The translations under genes and the position numbers were made by a program. The notes beneath the pieces were generated by a model that saw only the letters and a program-made list of their open reading frames with translations, ran no database searches and was not told the DNA's origin. This document shows positions 8,443 through 15,642 of a DNA stretch of 21,685 bases, in pieces (position 1 is the first letter of the stretch; each line of letters begins with the position of its first letter). Source of the stretch: CAZRDB01 sp964598695 (lineage in GTDB: Bacteria; Armatimonadota; Zipacnadia; UBA1398); assembly GCA_964598695.1 (NCBI GenBank), contig CAZRDB010000071.1, positions 1 through 21,685 on the forward strand, in the 5' to 3' direction.

Positions 8443-9451
8443 CTACTCCGCCGCGTACTCCTCGGCCACTTCGGCAAGCGCGATGAAGCCGCGAGCGCCC
8501 CGCTCCCCGAACGTCCCCGAGGCCGTGCCCCCGAGCATGAAGCCGTCGGGCCCGGCCTGGCGGATCCGCTCCCGCGCGATCCGCTTGATCTCCGATTCCG
8601 GCGCCTTCTCGAGGACCTCCATGTCATCGAGGTTCCCGGCTATACATACGCGACCCCTGCAGATCTCCTTCGCGCGGACGAGATCGCAGTCCCCCCACGG
8701 CGGCGCCTCGAACGGGTCGAGGACGTCGATCCCGAGGCCGCACAGGTCCGACAGGAAGGGCATCACCGGCCCGTGGCAGTGGTAGTAGCCCAGACCGCCG
8801 CCCGCATGGATCGCCTCCATCAGCGGCACGTCGAACCGCCCCAGGAGCGGCTCCACACCGCTCGGCCCCAACTGCACCGTGACGTACTCCCCACCGACGA
8901 TCCGGAGCACCTCGATCCCCGCTTCGCACGCGGCGCGGGCGAACGGCACGAGCCGCCGGTTGGCCTCGGCACACAGCTCGATCAGCGCGTCGGGCGTCTC
9001 GATCCACGCCAGGCACAGGTCCTCCGGCGAGAACANNNNNNNNNNCGCCGTAGCGGGCGCACTCGCGCCGGTAGCTCTCGCTCGCCGGCACACACGGGAC
9101 GTAGGGGATCGCCAGCACCCGCTCGATGTCGGCGGCCGTCTTGCACGGGAACTCCATACAGGCGTGGGTGATCTCCGTCCGCTGGATCCGCCAGACGAGA
9201 TCGCCCCCGGGGCCATGCCGCACGACCGAGGTGACCGAGTCGGACTCGGCGATGTGCTCGACGTCGACGCCGGCCTCGGCCCCGAAGAAATCGAAGCCGG
9301 AGCCGGGCGAGTGGATCGAGTCCGTCTTGCGGAGAAACTCGCGGCCCAGGTCGCTCTCCAGGTCGAGATGCCCCAGCGTGAACGAGCCGGCCGGGACGCG
9401 GTCCGGCTGCTCGCGCCGGAACGCGGCGAGCAGCCTCTCACGGGATGTCAT
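8443..9451 (-). CDS. Uroporphyrinogen decarboxylase-like (URO-D/MtaA superfamily) protein, interrupted by an assembly gap
   Basis: The N-terminal half (135 residues from the ATG at 9451: MTSRERLLAAFRREQPDRVP, the usual opening of this superfamily) and the C-terminal half (196 residues, from FSPEDLCLAW to EEYAAE, stop at 8443) lie in different frames on either side of ten Ns at 9036-9045. The known parts total 331 residues against a usual length near 350, so some coding sequence is probably missing. The C-terminal half has the barrel signature EAGIEVLRIVGGEY and a GYYHCHGP...DLCGLGIDVLDPFE region. There the HCH cluster sits where MtaA-like methyltransferases carry a metal-binding His/Cys, so a corrinoid methyltransferase role is as likely as haem synthesis. 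Such paralogues are often found beside carbohydrate genes in Armatimonadota- and PVC-like genomes, with unknown function. A weak GAGAGGGG ribosome site precedes the ATG. Confidence 0.8.
9036..9045. other. Assembly gap (ten Ns)
   Basis: Ten undetermined bases interrupt the URO-D-like gene. The coding frames on the two sides differ by one base at the written spacing, so ten is a placeholder rather than a measured length. If the gene is intact, the true gap is a multiple of three. Confidence 0.97.
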
Positions 9452-9730
9452 GCACGAAACCCCTCTCTCTCTGCGCCCGCCGTACGGGCGTGAGGCCGGT
9501 CGCGTGGAGTGCGGCCCTCCGGTAGCTTCTGCCATCACGGGGCCGCGTCCTGTGTCGCCTCGTGAACGAACCGCGGGAAACCGCGCACGGCGGCGGTGAG
9601 GGCTGGGCAGGACCTGCGCGTCACGCGGCCGCTGATCCGGTGGCGACGACCGGCCCGCTTCGGTATCCTCTCGCAGGAGACAACGTAGGCGTGCGCCCCG
9701 CGCCACGCCCATCCGGAGGCTTGCCTGACC
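9452..9730. promoter_or_regulatory. Divergent spacer between the URO-D-like and sialate-esterase-like genes
   Basis: This 279-base region separates two divergent genes and must hold at least one promoter. On the plus strand TGGCGA (9641-9646) and TATCCT (9664-9669) are 17 bases apart, a weak sigma-70-like match (3/6 and 4/6). GGAGG (9715-9719) is the ribosome site for the ATG at 9731. Two small inverted repeats are present: 7-base arms at 9511-9517 and 9540-9546, and a 5-base stem closed by a GAAA tetraloop at 9572-9585. No convincing coding sequence lies within it. Confidence 0.4.
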
Positions 9731-11128
9731 ATGGTGAACCCACTTGTCGCTCTCCTCGGCTGCTCCCAGACCGCCGTCCCCCCGGCACGCATCGTCGATC
9801 CCGTCCCCCATCGCGTGTTCCAGCGCGACCCGGCCGGAATCGCGGAGATCGCTCTGCGCGTCGAGGGCTGTGACGGGGTCCCCGAGGTCTCCCTCACCGA
9901 GCAGATCGGGCTGGCCGAGGTCGGCGCCGTCGAGTGCGCGGTCGTCGACGGCGTCCTCACCGGCGCCGTCCGCGGTGTGCCCACCGGCGGACCCTATACG
10001 TTGCGGGTGGGCGAGACCACCGTCCCGGGACTGCTCGTGGGCGATCTCTGGGTCCTGGCGGGGCAATCGAACATGGAGGGCTGCGGCAAGCTCATCGACC
10101 TCGAGCCGCCCAGCCCGCTCGTCAACGCCTACTACATGGACGACCGCTGGGCGAATGCCGAGGAGCCGCTCCACTGGCTCCTCGAGGCCAATGCCCCGGT
10201 CCACTGGGTCGATCGCGGCGACCGCACGACCGGGATCCCCTGGGAGCGCGCCATGCGCGAACAGGGCGCCGGGCTCGGACTGCCCTTCGCCAAGACCCTC
10301 GTCGAGGCGACCGGGGTCCCGATCGGCCTCATCCCCTCGGCCCATGGCGGCACGAGCATGGACCAGTGGTCGCCCGCATTCCGGGACAAGGGCGGCGAGA
10401 GCTTCTACGGCGCGACGCTGGCGCGCATCGCGGCGGTGGGCGGGCGCGTGGCCGGACTCCTGTGGTACCAGGGTGAATCGGATGCGTGGGGCCTCGAGAT
10501 CGCCGAGGCCTACGCGGAGAAGACCCGCGGCCTCGTCGCCGCGCTCCGCGCCGACACGGGCATCGCCGGCCTGCCCTTCCTCTACGTCCAGCTCGGCCGC
10601 TACTACAACTGGGAAGCCCCGGCCGAGCTGGTGCAGGGCTGGGACATCGTCCGCGAGGCCCAGCGCACCCTCGAGACGGAACTCGCGCCGGCTGCCTGCG
10701 TCCCCGCGATCGACCTCTCGCTCGATGATGCCATTCACGTGAGCACCCCGGGTCTTCGGGTACTGGGTGAGCGCATGGCGAAGGCCGCCCTGGCCGTCGT
10801 GTACGGCAGCGGCAACGGGCTCGGGCCCCGGCCGGAGGCGCCGATCGTCGGCGCCGACCGTCGAACCGTCACGATCCCGTTCACCGGCGTCTCCGGCGGG
10901 CTCACCGAGAAGGGCCGCGTGACCGGCTTCCGCGTCCTCGTTGAGGGCAACGCCGTGCGGCTCGACAACTGCCGGGTGGGCGAGGATCGCGAGAGCGTGA
11001 CCTTCTCGACCGAGGCGCCGATCCCCCCGGGCGCGCTGCTCCACTACGGGCCGGGGCTCAACCCGACCTGCCCGCTCCACGATGAGCGAGGCATGGCGGT
11101 GCCGACCTTCGGGCCGTTCACACTCTAG
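9731..11128 (+). CDS. Sialate O-acetylesterase-like SGNH/GDSL hydrolase
   Basis: This 465-residue protein matches the SASA-type SGNH esterases that remove acetyl groups from sialic acids or acetylated glycans. Residues about 30-105 form the leading sandwich. WVLAGQSNMEG (107-117) carries the nucleophile Ser113. HGGTSMDQW is at 205-213 and WYQGESDA at 245-252. DAIHVS (333-338) supplies the likely catalytic Asp333 and His336, followed by the family's GLRVLGERMA helix. The C-terminal 100 residues form another sandwich ending at GPFTL. The ATG at 9731 follows GGAGG by 11 bases. The N-terminus (MVNPLVALLGC) is short, uncharged and only vaguely like a lipobox, so export is uncertain. It points tail-to-tail at the membrane-protein gene and is divergent from the URO-D-like gene. 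A carbohydrate deacetylase role fits the glycosidases nearby; the actual acetylated substrate is unknown. Confidence 0.88.
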   Translation: MVNPLVALLGCSQTAVPPARIVDPVPHRVFQRDPAGIAEIALRVEGCDGVPEVSLTEQIGLAEVGAVECAVVDGVLTGAVRGVPTGGPYTLRVGETTVPGLLVGDLWVLAGQSNMEGCGKLIDLEPPSPLVNAYYMDDRWANAEEPLHWLLEANAPVHWVDRGDRTTGIPWERAMREQGAGLGLPFAKTLVEATGVPIGLIPSAHGGTSMDQWSPAFRDKGGESFYGATLARIAAVGGRVAGLLWYQGESDAWGLEIAEAYAEKTRGLVAALRADTGIAGLPFLYVQLGRYYNWEAPAELVQGWDIVREAQRTLETELAPAACVPAIDLSLDDAIHVSTPGLRVLGERMAKAALAVVYGSGNGLGPRPEAPIVGADRRTVTIPFTGVSGGLTEKGRVTGFRVLVEGNAVRLDNCRVGEDRESVTFSTEAPIPPGALLHYGPGLNPTCPLHDERGMAVPTFGPFTL

Positions 11129-11142
11129 CCGGGCCTGCCCGG
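11129..11142. terminator. Short hairpin between convergent stops
   Basis: CCGGGC (11129-11134) and GCCCGG (11137-11142) pair directly after the TAG of the esterase gene and 12 bases before the stop of the facing membrane-protein gene. The stem is only five to six pairs and no T-tract follows on either strand, so this is a possible rather than a strong terminator. Confidence 0.3.
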
Positions 11143-11154
11143 GGCTCCTCCGCG

Positions 11155-13125
11155 TCAGTGCCAGAAGGCGTAGGTCGGCTTGTTCCGGAGGAAGCCGTAG
11201 ATCAGCCACAGGCCGCCGGTGATGACATCGCCCAGGATCAGGCCGAACGCGGCGAAGGCGAGGCCCCGGAGCGAGCGGTTGCCTCCGTAGCGCGCCACGA
11301 GCGACTTCACGCACCAGGCGATGAGGAACGGGCACCACATGAAGGTCATGTAGTAGGAGATCCCGACGGCCATCCCCACCGGATGGAACGGCCAGCCGAC
11401 GGTGCGCATGCGGACCGCGAGCAGGGCAAGACTCACCACGGCCCCGCCGCCGACCGCGGTGAGACGGTCGCCCGCGAGGCCCCGGGGGTCCAGGAGCCAG
11501 CCCTCGAGGTAGTTGTAGGGCTCCTGGCAGCCGTACTTGGGGAACCCCTGCATCTTGGCGCCGACGCCGTTGGCGTAGAAGATCTGCAGCGTCGCGGGCA
11601 GCGAGAAGGCGAACGCGAGCGCCACCACCACAGCCATCGCGAGCACCAGTCGGCGCGTGTGCGAGCCGGTCCGCTCGGCAAGCTTGAGCCCCTCGCACTC
11701 GTGCGGGAAGGCGATGTTGCGCAGCCCGCGCGAGTAGCCCGTATGCATCGCGAGCACCGAGAGGCTGCGGGCGCCGACGACCTTCGGCCCGAGGATGTTG
11801 CCCATCATCAGCAGGGGGCTCATGTAGTCGAACTCGTGGACGGGGATCCCCACCTCGGCCCGGATCCGCCCGATCAGGTAGGTCGCCGTCCCGTACATGC
11901 CGAGGAAGGCGACGGCCACCCAGGGCTTCATGCCGTGGAGGAGCAGGCCGGCCAGCACGACGGCCACGCACACACCAGTGAGCAGCGCCGCCGAGCGGTA
12001 GGAGATCGGCTCGCTCCGGTCCTCCCCCGGCCGCCGGATGGCCCGGCCGATCGCGGCGAGGGTGCGGCGCCCGACCCACAGGCTGAAGAGGGCGATCCCG
12101 AGGTAGGCGCCGTAGGACTGCTCGTGGAGGTACGGGAAGCTCGGCCGCGCCGCCGACCAGCCGAGCCAGTCGACCAGCACCATCTGTGCCCGCGAGAGCA
12201 GGAAGAAGAACCAGCAGCTGAACGCGAGGTCCTGCGGCAGGAGCAGCGCGATCCCGATGATGAAGGGGTAGAAGCCCAGCCGGACCATCTGCGCGGCGCT
12301 CCAGGGGCGGTCGCGGAGCTGGACCGTGATGTCGTAGCCGGGGACGGCGTCCCACCGGACGGGGATCTGTGGGACCCACGGGTAGAAGGCGTGCAGGCCG
12401 TTCAGCAGGTTGATCCCCGCGGCGACCGAGAAGGTCGCCCACATGGCCCGCTCGCGCCAGATCCGGCCGTCGGGCCGGCATAGCTCGGTGGGGAGCTGGA
12501 TGATCGGGTAGGTCAGCCGCTCGACCTCGATCCAGCGGCGGCGAAAGAGCACCGCGACCCCGAGCGGCGCGGTCCACAGCGCCGTCATGTACACCGTCCA
12601 GAAGGCGAGCGGCCCCAGCCACAGACGCAGGTGCGGCTCGGCGAAGAAGCTGCCGCCGCCCGCCCACATCGCCTCGAGCGAGGCCGTGTCGCGCATCGTG
12701 CCCAGGTGCGGGAGGTGGCCGAGGAACAGCTCCGCCCAGCCGTTCTCGGGGCTCGCGAGCCGGAAGGGGCCCATGATCGCCGGCAGGAGGATCGAGGAGG
12801 TGTCGAGACCGGCGGGGCTCGTCGCCAGCGCCAGCAGCGTGTACAGCGTGGCCAGCTCCGCCCCGCTGAACGCCAGCCGCGGCGCGAACCGGCGCAGGAG
12901 CAGGTTCGCGGCCGAGAGGAACGCGAGGAGGATCACGGTGTTGTAGAACAGCGAGGCGATCGTCACGAAGCCCACGTAGCGGACGGTCTCCATGTGGACC
13001 ATCCAGTAGGCGTTGACCGGCAGCAGGATCGCGATCATCACGAGCACGCGCGGCGTGACGCCATGGCGGCGGCGGTCGCCGATGATCGGGTCGGGCGCCT
13101 GGGCGACGCCGGGCTCACAGGTCAC
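11155..13125 (-). CDS. Large polytopic membrane protein, DUF6785/DUF6784 type (possible transporter)
   Basis: This 656-residue protein has about 12-14 hydrophobic segments, for example near residues 27-45, 52-78, 165-195, 282-322, 378-420, 493-515, 558-572, 583-610 and 620-645. Its character recalls the DUF6785 (N-terminal) plus DUF6784 (C-terminal) proteins of Armatimonadota and PVC-like bacteria: EVERLTYPIIQLPTEL (200-215), PYLHEQSYGAYLG (331-343), RIRAEVGIPVHEFDY (420-434), and a C-terminal GWPFHPVGMAVG (577-588) followed by YYMTFMWCPFLIAW. These proteins are untested; an oligopeptide-transporter-like fold has been my reading of them, and sugar or oligosaccharide movement would fit the glycosidase genes here. 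The start is a GTG at 13125 with GGGAGG seven bases upstream. It is the last gene of the minus-strand cluster, separated from GH32 by 409 bases with a hairpin, so it may have its own promoter. Confidence 0.72.
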   Translation of the reverse strand: MTCEPGVAQAPDPIIGDRRRHGVTPRVLVMIAILLPVNAYWMVHMETVRYVGFVTIASLFYNTVILLAFLSAANLLLRRFAPRLAFSGAELATLYTLLALATSPAGLDTSSILLPAIMGPFRLASPENGWAELFLGHLPHLGTMRDTASLEAMWAGGGSFFAEPHLRLWLGPLAFWTVYMTALWTAPLGVAVLFRRRWIEVERLTYPIIQLPTELCRPDGRIWRERAMWATFSVAAGINLLNGLHAFYPWVPQIPVRWDAVPGYDITVQLRDRPWSAAQMVRLGFYPFIIGIALLLPQDLAFSCWFFFLLSRAQMVLVDWLGWSAARPSFPYLHEQSYGAYLGIALFSLWVGRRTLAAIGRAIRRPGEDRSEPISYRSAALLTGVCVAVVLAGLLLHGMKPWVAVAFLGMYGTATYLIGRIRAEVGIPVHEFDYMSPLLMMGNILGPKVVGARSLSVLAMHTGYSRGLRNIAFPHECEGLKLAERTGSHTRRLVLAMAVVVALAFAFSLPATLQIFYANGVGAKMQGFPKYGCQEPYNYLEGWLLDPRGLAGDRLTAVGGGAVVSLALLAVRMRTVGWPFHPVGMAVGISYYMTFMWCPFLIAWCVKSLVARYGGNRSLRGLAFAAFGLILGDVITGGLWLIYGFLRNKPTYAFWH

Positions 13126-13126
13126 G

Positions 13127-13139
13127 CGGGAGCCTCCCG
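13127..13139 (-). promoter_or_regulatory. Small hairpin enclosing the ribosome site of the membrane-protein gene
   Basis: CGGGA and TCCCG pair around a three-base loop. The GGGAGG that serves the GTG start at 13125 lies largely inside this element. It could reduce translation, but a five-pair stem is marginal evidence of regulation. Confidence 0.25.
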
Positions 13140-13179
13140 GGGGGACAGCGCGAGACGCCGTGCTCCACCGAGCCGCACG

Positions 13180-13205
13180 GCGCCGCCCACTTCTCTGGGC
13201 GGCGC
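13180..13205. terminator. Perfect 10-pair hairpin between the GH32 region and the membrane-protein gene
   Basis: GCGCCGCCCA (13180-13189) pairs perfectly with TGGGCGGCGC (13196-13205) around the loop CTTCTC. It lies downstream of GH32 and the small ORF and 55 bases before the membrane-protein start. No T-tract follows on either strand, as is often the case in GC-rich genomes. It probably ends or attenuates transcription of the glycosidase operon. The rest of 13126-13314 shows nothing further. Confidence 0.5.
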
Positions 13206-13314
13206 GGCAATCCCTCCGGGAGAGGCCCGCCCGCCAGCGGCACTCGCCCCGCCCCCGGCCGATCCTGAGCCGTGCGACGGCCCTGCCGGAGCACGTGACG
13301 AAGGACGGCCTACC

Positions 13315-13518
13315 CTAGAACTGCACGAGCCGAGGCAGGGCCTCGCCGAACCCCGGATCGTCGGCGTTTGCGTCTCGCACGAGCTTCCTTAGCCGCTCCG
13401 CATCGCCCCACTTGGCCAGGGGATCGTCGCTGGTCACGGCCGCGTTCGTGACCTCGCCGTCGGCGAGCAGAGCGTCAGCCGCAGTGAGCCGCTCCACCCC
13501 ACTCCGGCGTCGGCCCAA
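13315..13518 (-). CDS. Doubtful 67-codon ORF or gene remnant
   Basis: A short frame just after the GH32 stop, in the same direction, opens with TTG at 13518 or GTG at 13497 and ends with TAG at 13315. The residues from GVERLTAADALLADGEVTNA to GEALPRLVQF have a protein-like, acidic-helical composition without the arginine/proline-rich look of the shadow frames. Against it: no good ribosome site (only GGAG four bases from the GTG), a rare start codon, and somewhat lower third-position GC than the flanking genes. It could be a small protein, the remnant C-terminus of a lost gene, or chance. I recognise no family. Confidence 0.3.
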   Translation of the reverse strand: MGRRRSGVERLTAADALLADGEVTNAAVTSDDPLAKWGDAERLRKLVRDANADDPGFGEALPRLVQF

Positions 13519-13534
13519 CCACCCGCGGCCCCGA

Positions 13535-15628
13535 TCACCGCCAGATCGACGTCAGCTCCCATGCCGCGAGCGAGCGGGCCACGGCGCCCTCCCCCTCGGC
13601 CGTCAGCGCGAGACCCCGTGCCTCGGGCGCAAGGACCACACCGAGCGGCATGTATACCGCGCCGCCGTTGCCGTAGATCTCGATCGAGGCGCGGTCCACG
13701 AGGACCTCTAGCTCGATCCGGCCATCGACGAGCGGCAGCGGGGCCTCGCCCGAGAGGCAGCGGAGCGTCTGGGCAGCCACATCGTAGGTGACCGGCACGT
13801 CGCGGACCGTGAGCGTCACGGAGGTCGCGGCGCCGGGCTCGAGCGTGGCCTTCACGTGGAACAGCTCGCCCGTGAGGCCCGCCAGCGGGTTGTCGGCGCC
13901 CAGCGCGACATCGGTCGCGCGGACTTCCCTGCCATGGATCGACTCGATCTCGCGCACCGGCTGGGTGTGCAGCCGCGGGCCGTCGGGCGTCGCGTGCAGG
14001 GTCAGCACGGTCGGGAAGGTCATCATCTGGTTGAAGGGCATCTCCGGCAGGGTCACGGTGCCCCAGCCGACCTGGATCCGGCGGCCGTCCTCCGGCGGGA
14101 TGTCGCTGTAGGTCTGGGAGGCGTAGAAGCAGTTGCCGTACTGGTAGCGCAGCTTCGCCGTGTCCGGCGTGAAGGCCACCCCGTCGAAGCTCCCGACCGC
14201 GTAGTCTCCGCTGCCGCCGTACAGCACCCACTTCGTGCGGGCGGGATCGCCGTCGAGCGCGAGCGGGAACAGCTCCGGGCACTCGAAGTAGCCCTCGGTG
14301 CGGCTGCGGTACTCCCACGTCTTGAGGTCGGTCGAGGTGTAGATCGCGATCGCTTGCGAGTTCTCCTGCTCGTCGTAGACGGCCATGACCCACCAGCCGC
14401 CGGGCTCGTACCAGAAGACCTTCGGGTCGCGGCCCGAGTGCTTCACGACCGGGTTGCCCTCGTACTCGGTGAAGGTGCGGCCCCGGTCGTTCGAGTAGGC
14501 GACGCACTCGCCCCGGCCGGTGCTCGTGAAGAAGGCCACGATCGGCGGCTCGTCGCCCTCCTGCCAGCCGGCGGTGTTGCCCGTGTCGACGGTTGCGCCG
14601 CCGCTGAAGACCCAGTCGCCGAACTCGCGCGGGTACAGCGCGATCGGCAGCTCCTGCCAGTGGACCAGGTCGGGGCTGACGGCATGGCCCCAGTGCATGT
14701 TGCCCCAGTTGATGCCGTACGGGTTGTGCTGGTAGTAGAGATGGTACTCGCCGTTCGCGAAGACCAGGCCGTTGGGGTCGTTGTTCCAGCCCCGCCGCGT
14801 CGTGAAGTGGAACTGGGGCCGGAGCGGCTCCCCGTACAGGTTGTCCATACCGGGGACGGCGTCGTCTTGCCGGACGGCGTCCATCCGGTTGTCCTCGGGG
14901 CCGGGGCTGAACTGCCGCAGCGTCAGCTCCTGCCCGGCGAACGGCGCGAGGTCGAGGAACACCCAGAAGGCCGGCTCGCCCTCGGCCAGCTCGATCTCGA
15001 AGTCGCGGACGACCGCGTCCCGTTCGAGGAGCTGCAGCCGGGCCATCGGGGCGCCCGTACGAACGGGCAGGACGAGGTAGCGCTTCTCGGCGCGGAACTG
15101 CATGAGCTTCTCCTTCGCGGGCTCGTCGCTCAGGACGATGTAGTCGATGTTGATGTGGCCCCAGCCGCCCGTCGCGCGGTCGACGATCCGGAGCACGGCC
15201 TCGCGGCCGCGGAACTCCTCGACATCCCACGAGGCCCAGGCGAGCTGCTCCGATCCGCCGGGACGGTCGTTGGGCCCGGTCGCGGTGCGCACGACCTCGC
15301 CGTCGACCAGCAGCTCCATGCAGGTGTCGGTCTCGTTCCTGCCGCCGCCGATCAGGAAGCGGAGGTAGCGTCGCTCGATCCGGAACGGGGCGCTCGTGAG
15401 CGTACCCGTCGTGCCGTCGCCCCCGGCGTAGCTGTTGACCAACCCGTGGCCGTGGAAGCCGCTCACGGGCATCTGGTTCGGAAGCGTCCCCGCGGCGGGG
15501 CGAGCCCCGAAGGCATCGCCCTCGACCGTCCACGTCCCGTAGCCGTGGCCCTCGAAGTCGTCGATCAGGATGTCCTCGGCGGCCCAGGCCGGCGCCGAGA
15601 GCAGCGCGAGGAGCAGTAGCGTTCGCAT
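13535..15628 (-). CDS. Exported glycoside hydrolase family 32 (levanase/fructan beta-fructosidase-like)
   Basis: This 697-residue protein hydrolyses beta-fructosides such as sucrose, inulin or levan in this family. It begins with a signal peptide (MRTLLLLALLSAPAWAA, cleavage near residue 17). Residues about 20-165 form an extra N-terminal sandwich opening with DDFEGHGYGTWTVEGDAFG, then a linker sandwich (about 175-265). The five-blade GH32 propeller follows: WNNDPNG (281-287) with nucleophile Asp284, WGHAVSPDLVHW (313-324), FSGGATVD (341-348), RDPKVF (400-405) with transition-state stabiliser Asp401, and ECPELF (449-454) with acid/base Glu449. The C-terminal sandwich carries LVDRASIEIYGNGG. 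All three catalytic carboxylates are present, so it should be active; exo versus endo action cannot be told. The ATG at 15628 has AAGGGAAGG before it and lies 14 bases after the GH38 stop, so the two are surely co-transcribed. Confidence 0.93.
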   Translation of the reverse strand: MRTLLLLALLSAPAWAAEDILIDDFEGHGYGTWTVEGDAFGARPAAGTLPNQMPVSGFHGHGLVNSYAGGDGTTGTLTSAPFRIERRYLRFLIGGGRNETDTCMELLVDGEVVRTATGPNDRPGGSEQLAWASWDVEEFRGREAVLRIVDRATGGWGHINIDYIVLSDEPAKEKLMQFRAEKRYLVLPVRTGAPMARLQLLERDAVVRDFEIELAEGEPAFWVFLDLAPFAGQELTLRQFSPGPEDNRMDAVRQDDAVPGMDNLYGEPLRPQFHFTTRRGWNNDPNGLVFANGEYHLYYQHNPYGINWGNMHWGHAVSPDLVHWQELPIALYPREFGDWVFSGGATVDTGNTAGWQEGDEPPIVAFFTSTGRGECVAYSNDRGRTFTEYEGNPVVKHSGRDPKVFWYEPGGWWVMAVYDEQENSQAIAIYTSTDLKTWEYRSRTEGYFECPELFPLALDGDPARTKWVLYGGSGDYAVGSFDGVAFTPDTAKLRYQYGNCFYASQTYSDIPPEDGRRIQVGWGTVTLPEMPFNQMMTFPTVLTLHATPDGPRLHTQPVREIESIHGREVRATDVALGADNPLAGLTGELFHVKATLEPGAATSVTLTVRDVPVTYDVAAQTLRCLSGEAPLPLVDGRIELEVLVDRASIEIYGNGGAVYMPLGVVLAPEARGLALTAEGEGAVARSLAAWELTSIWR

Positions 15629-15642
15629 GAAGGCCTTCCCTT

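Noticed and set aside
6086..8785. An 899-codon plus-strand open frame opposite three minus-strand genes
   Set aside because: It spans two gene boundaries and overlaps the lipoprotein, unknown-protein and URO-D-like genes. Its composition is that of an antisense shadow.
9562..9873. A 103-codon plus-strand ORF in the divergent spacer
   Set aside because: Arg/Pro-rich translation, no ribosome site, and it overlaps the start of the well-supported esterase gene.
8624..12667. A 1347-codon minus-strand open frame joining the transporter region to the URO-D-like gene
   Set aside because: Only its last part before the Ns (from the ATG at 9451) is real coding sequence. The rest is out of frame with the membrane-protein gene and antisense to the esterase gene.
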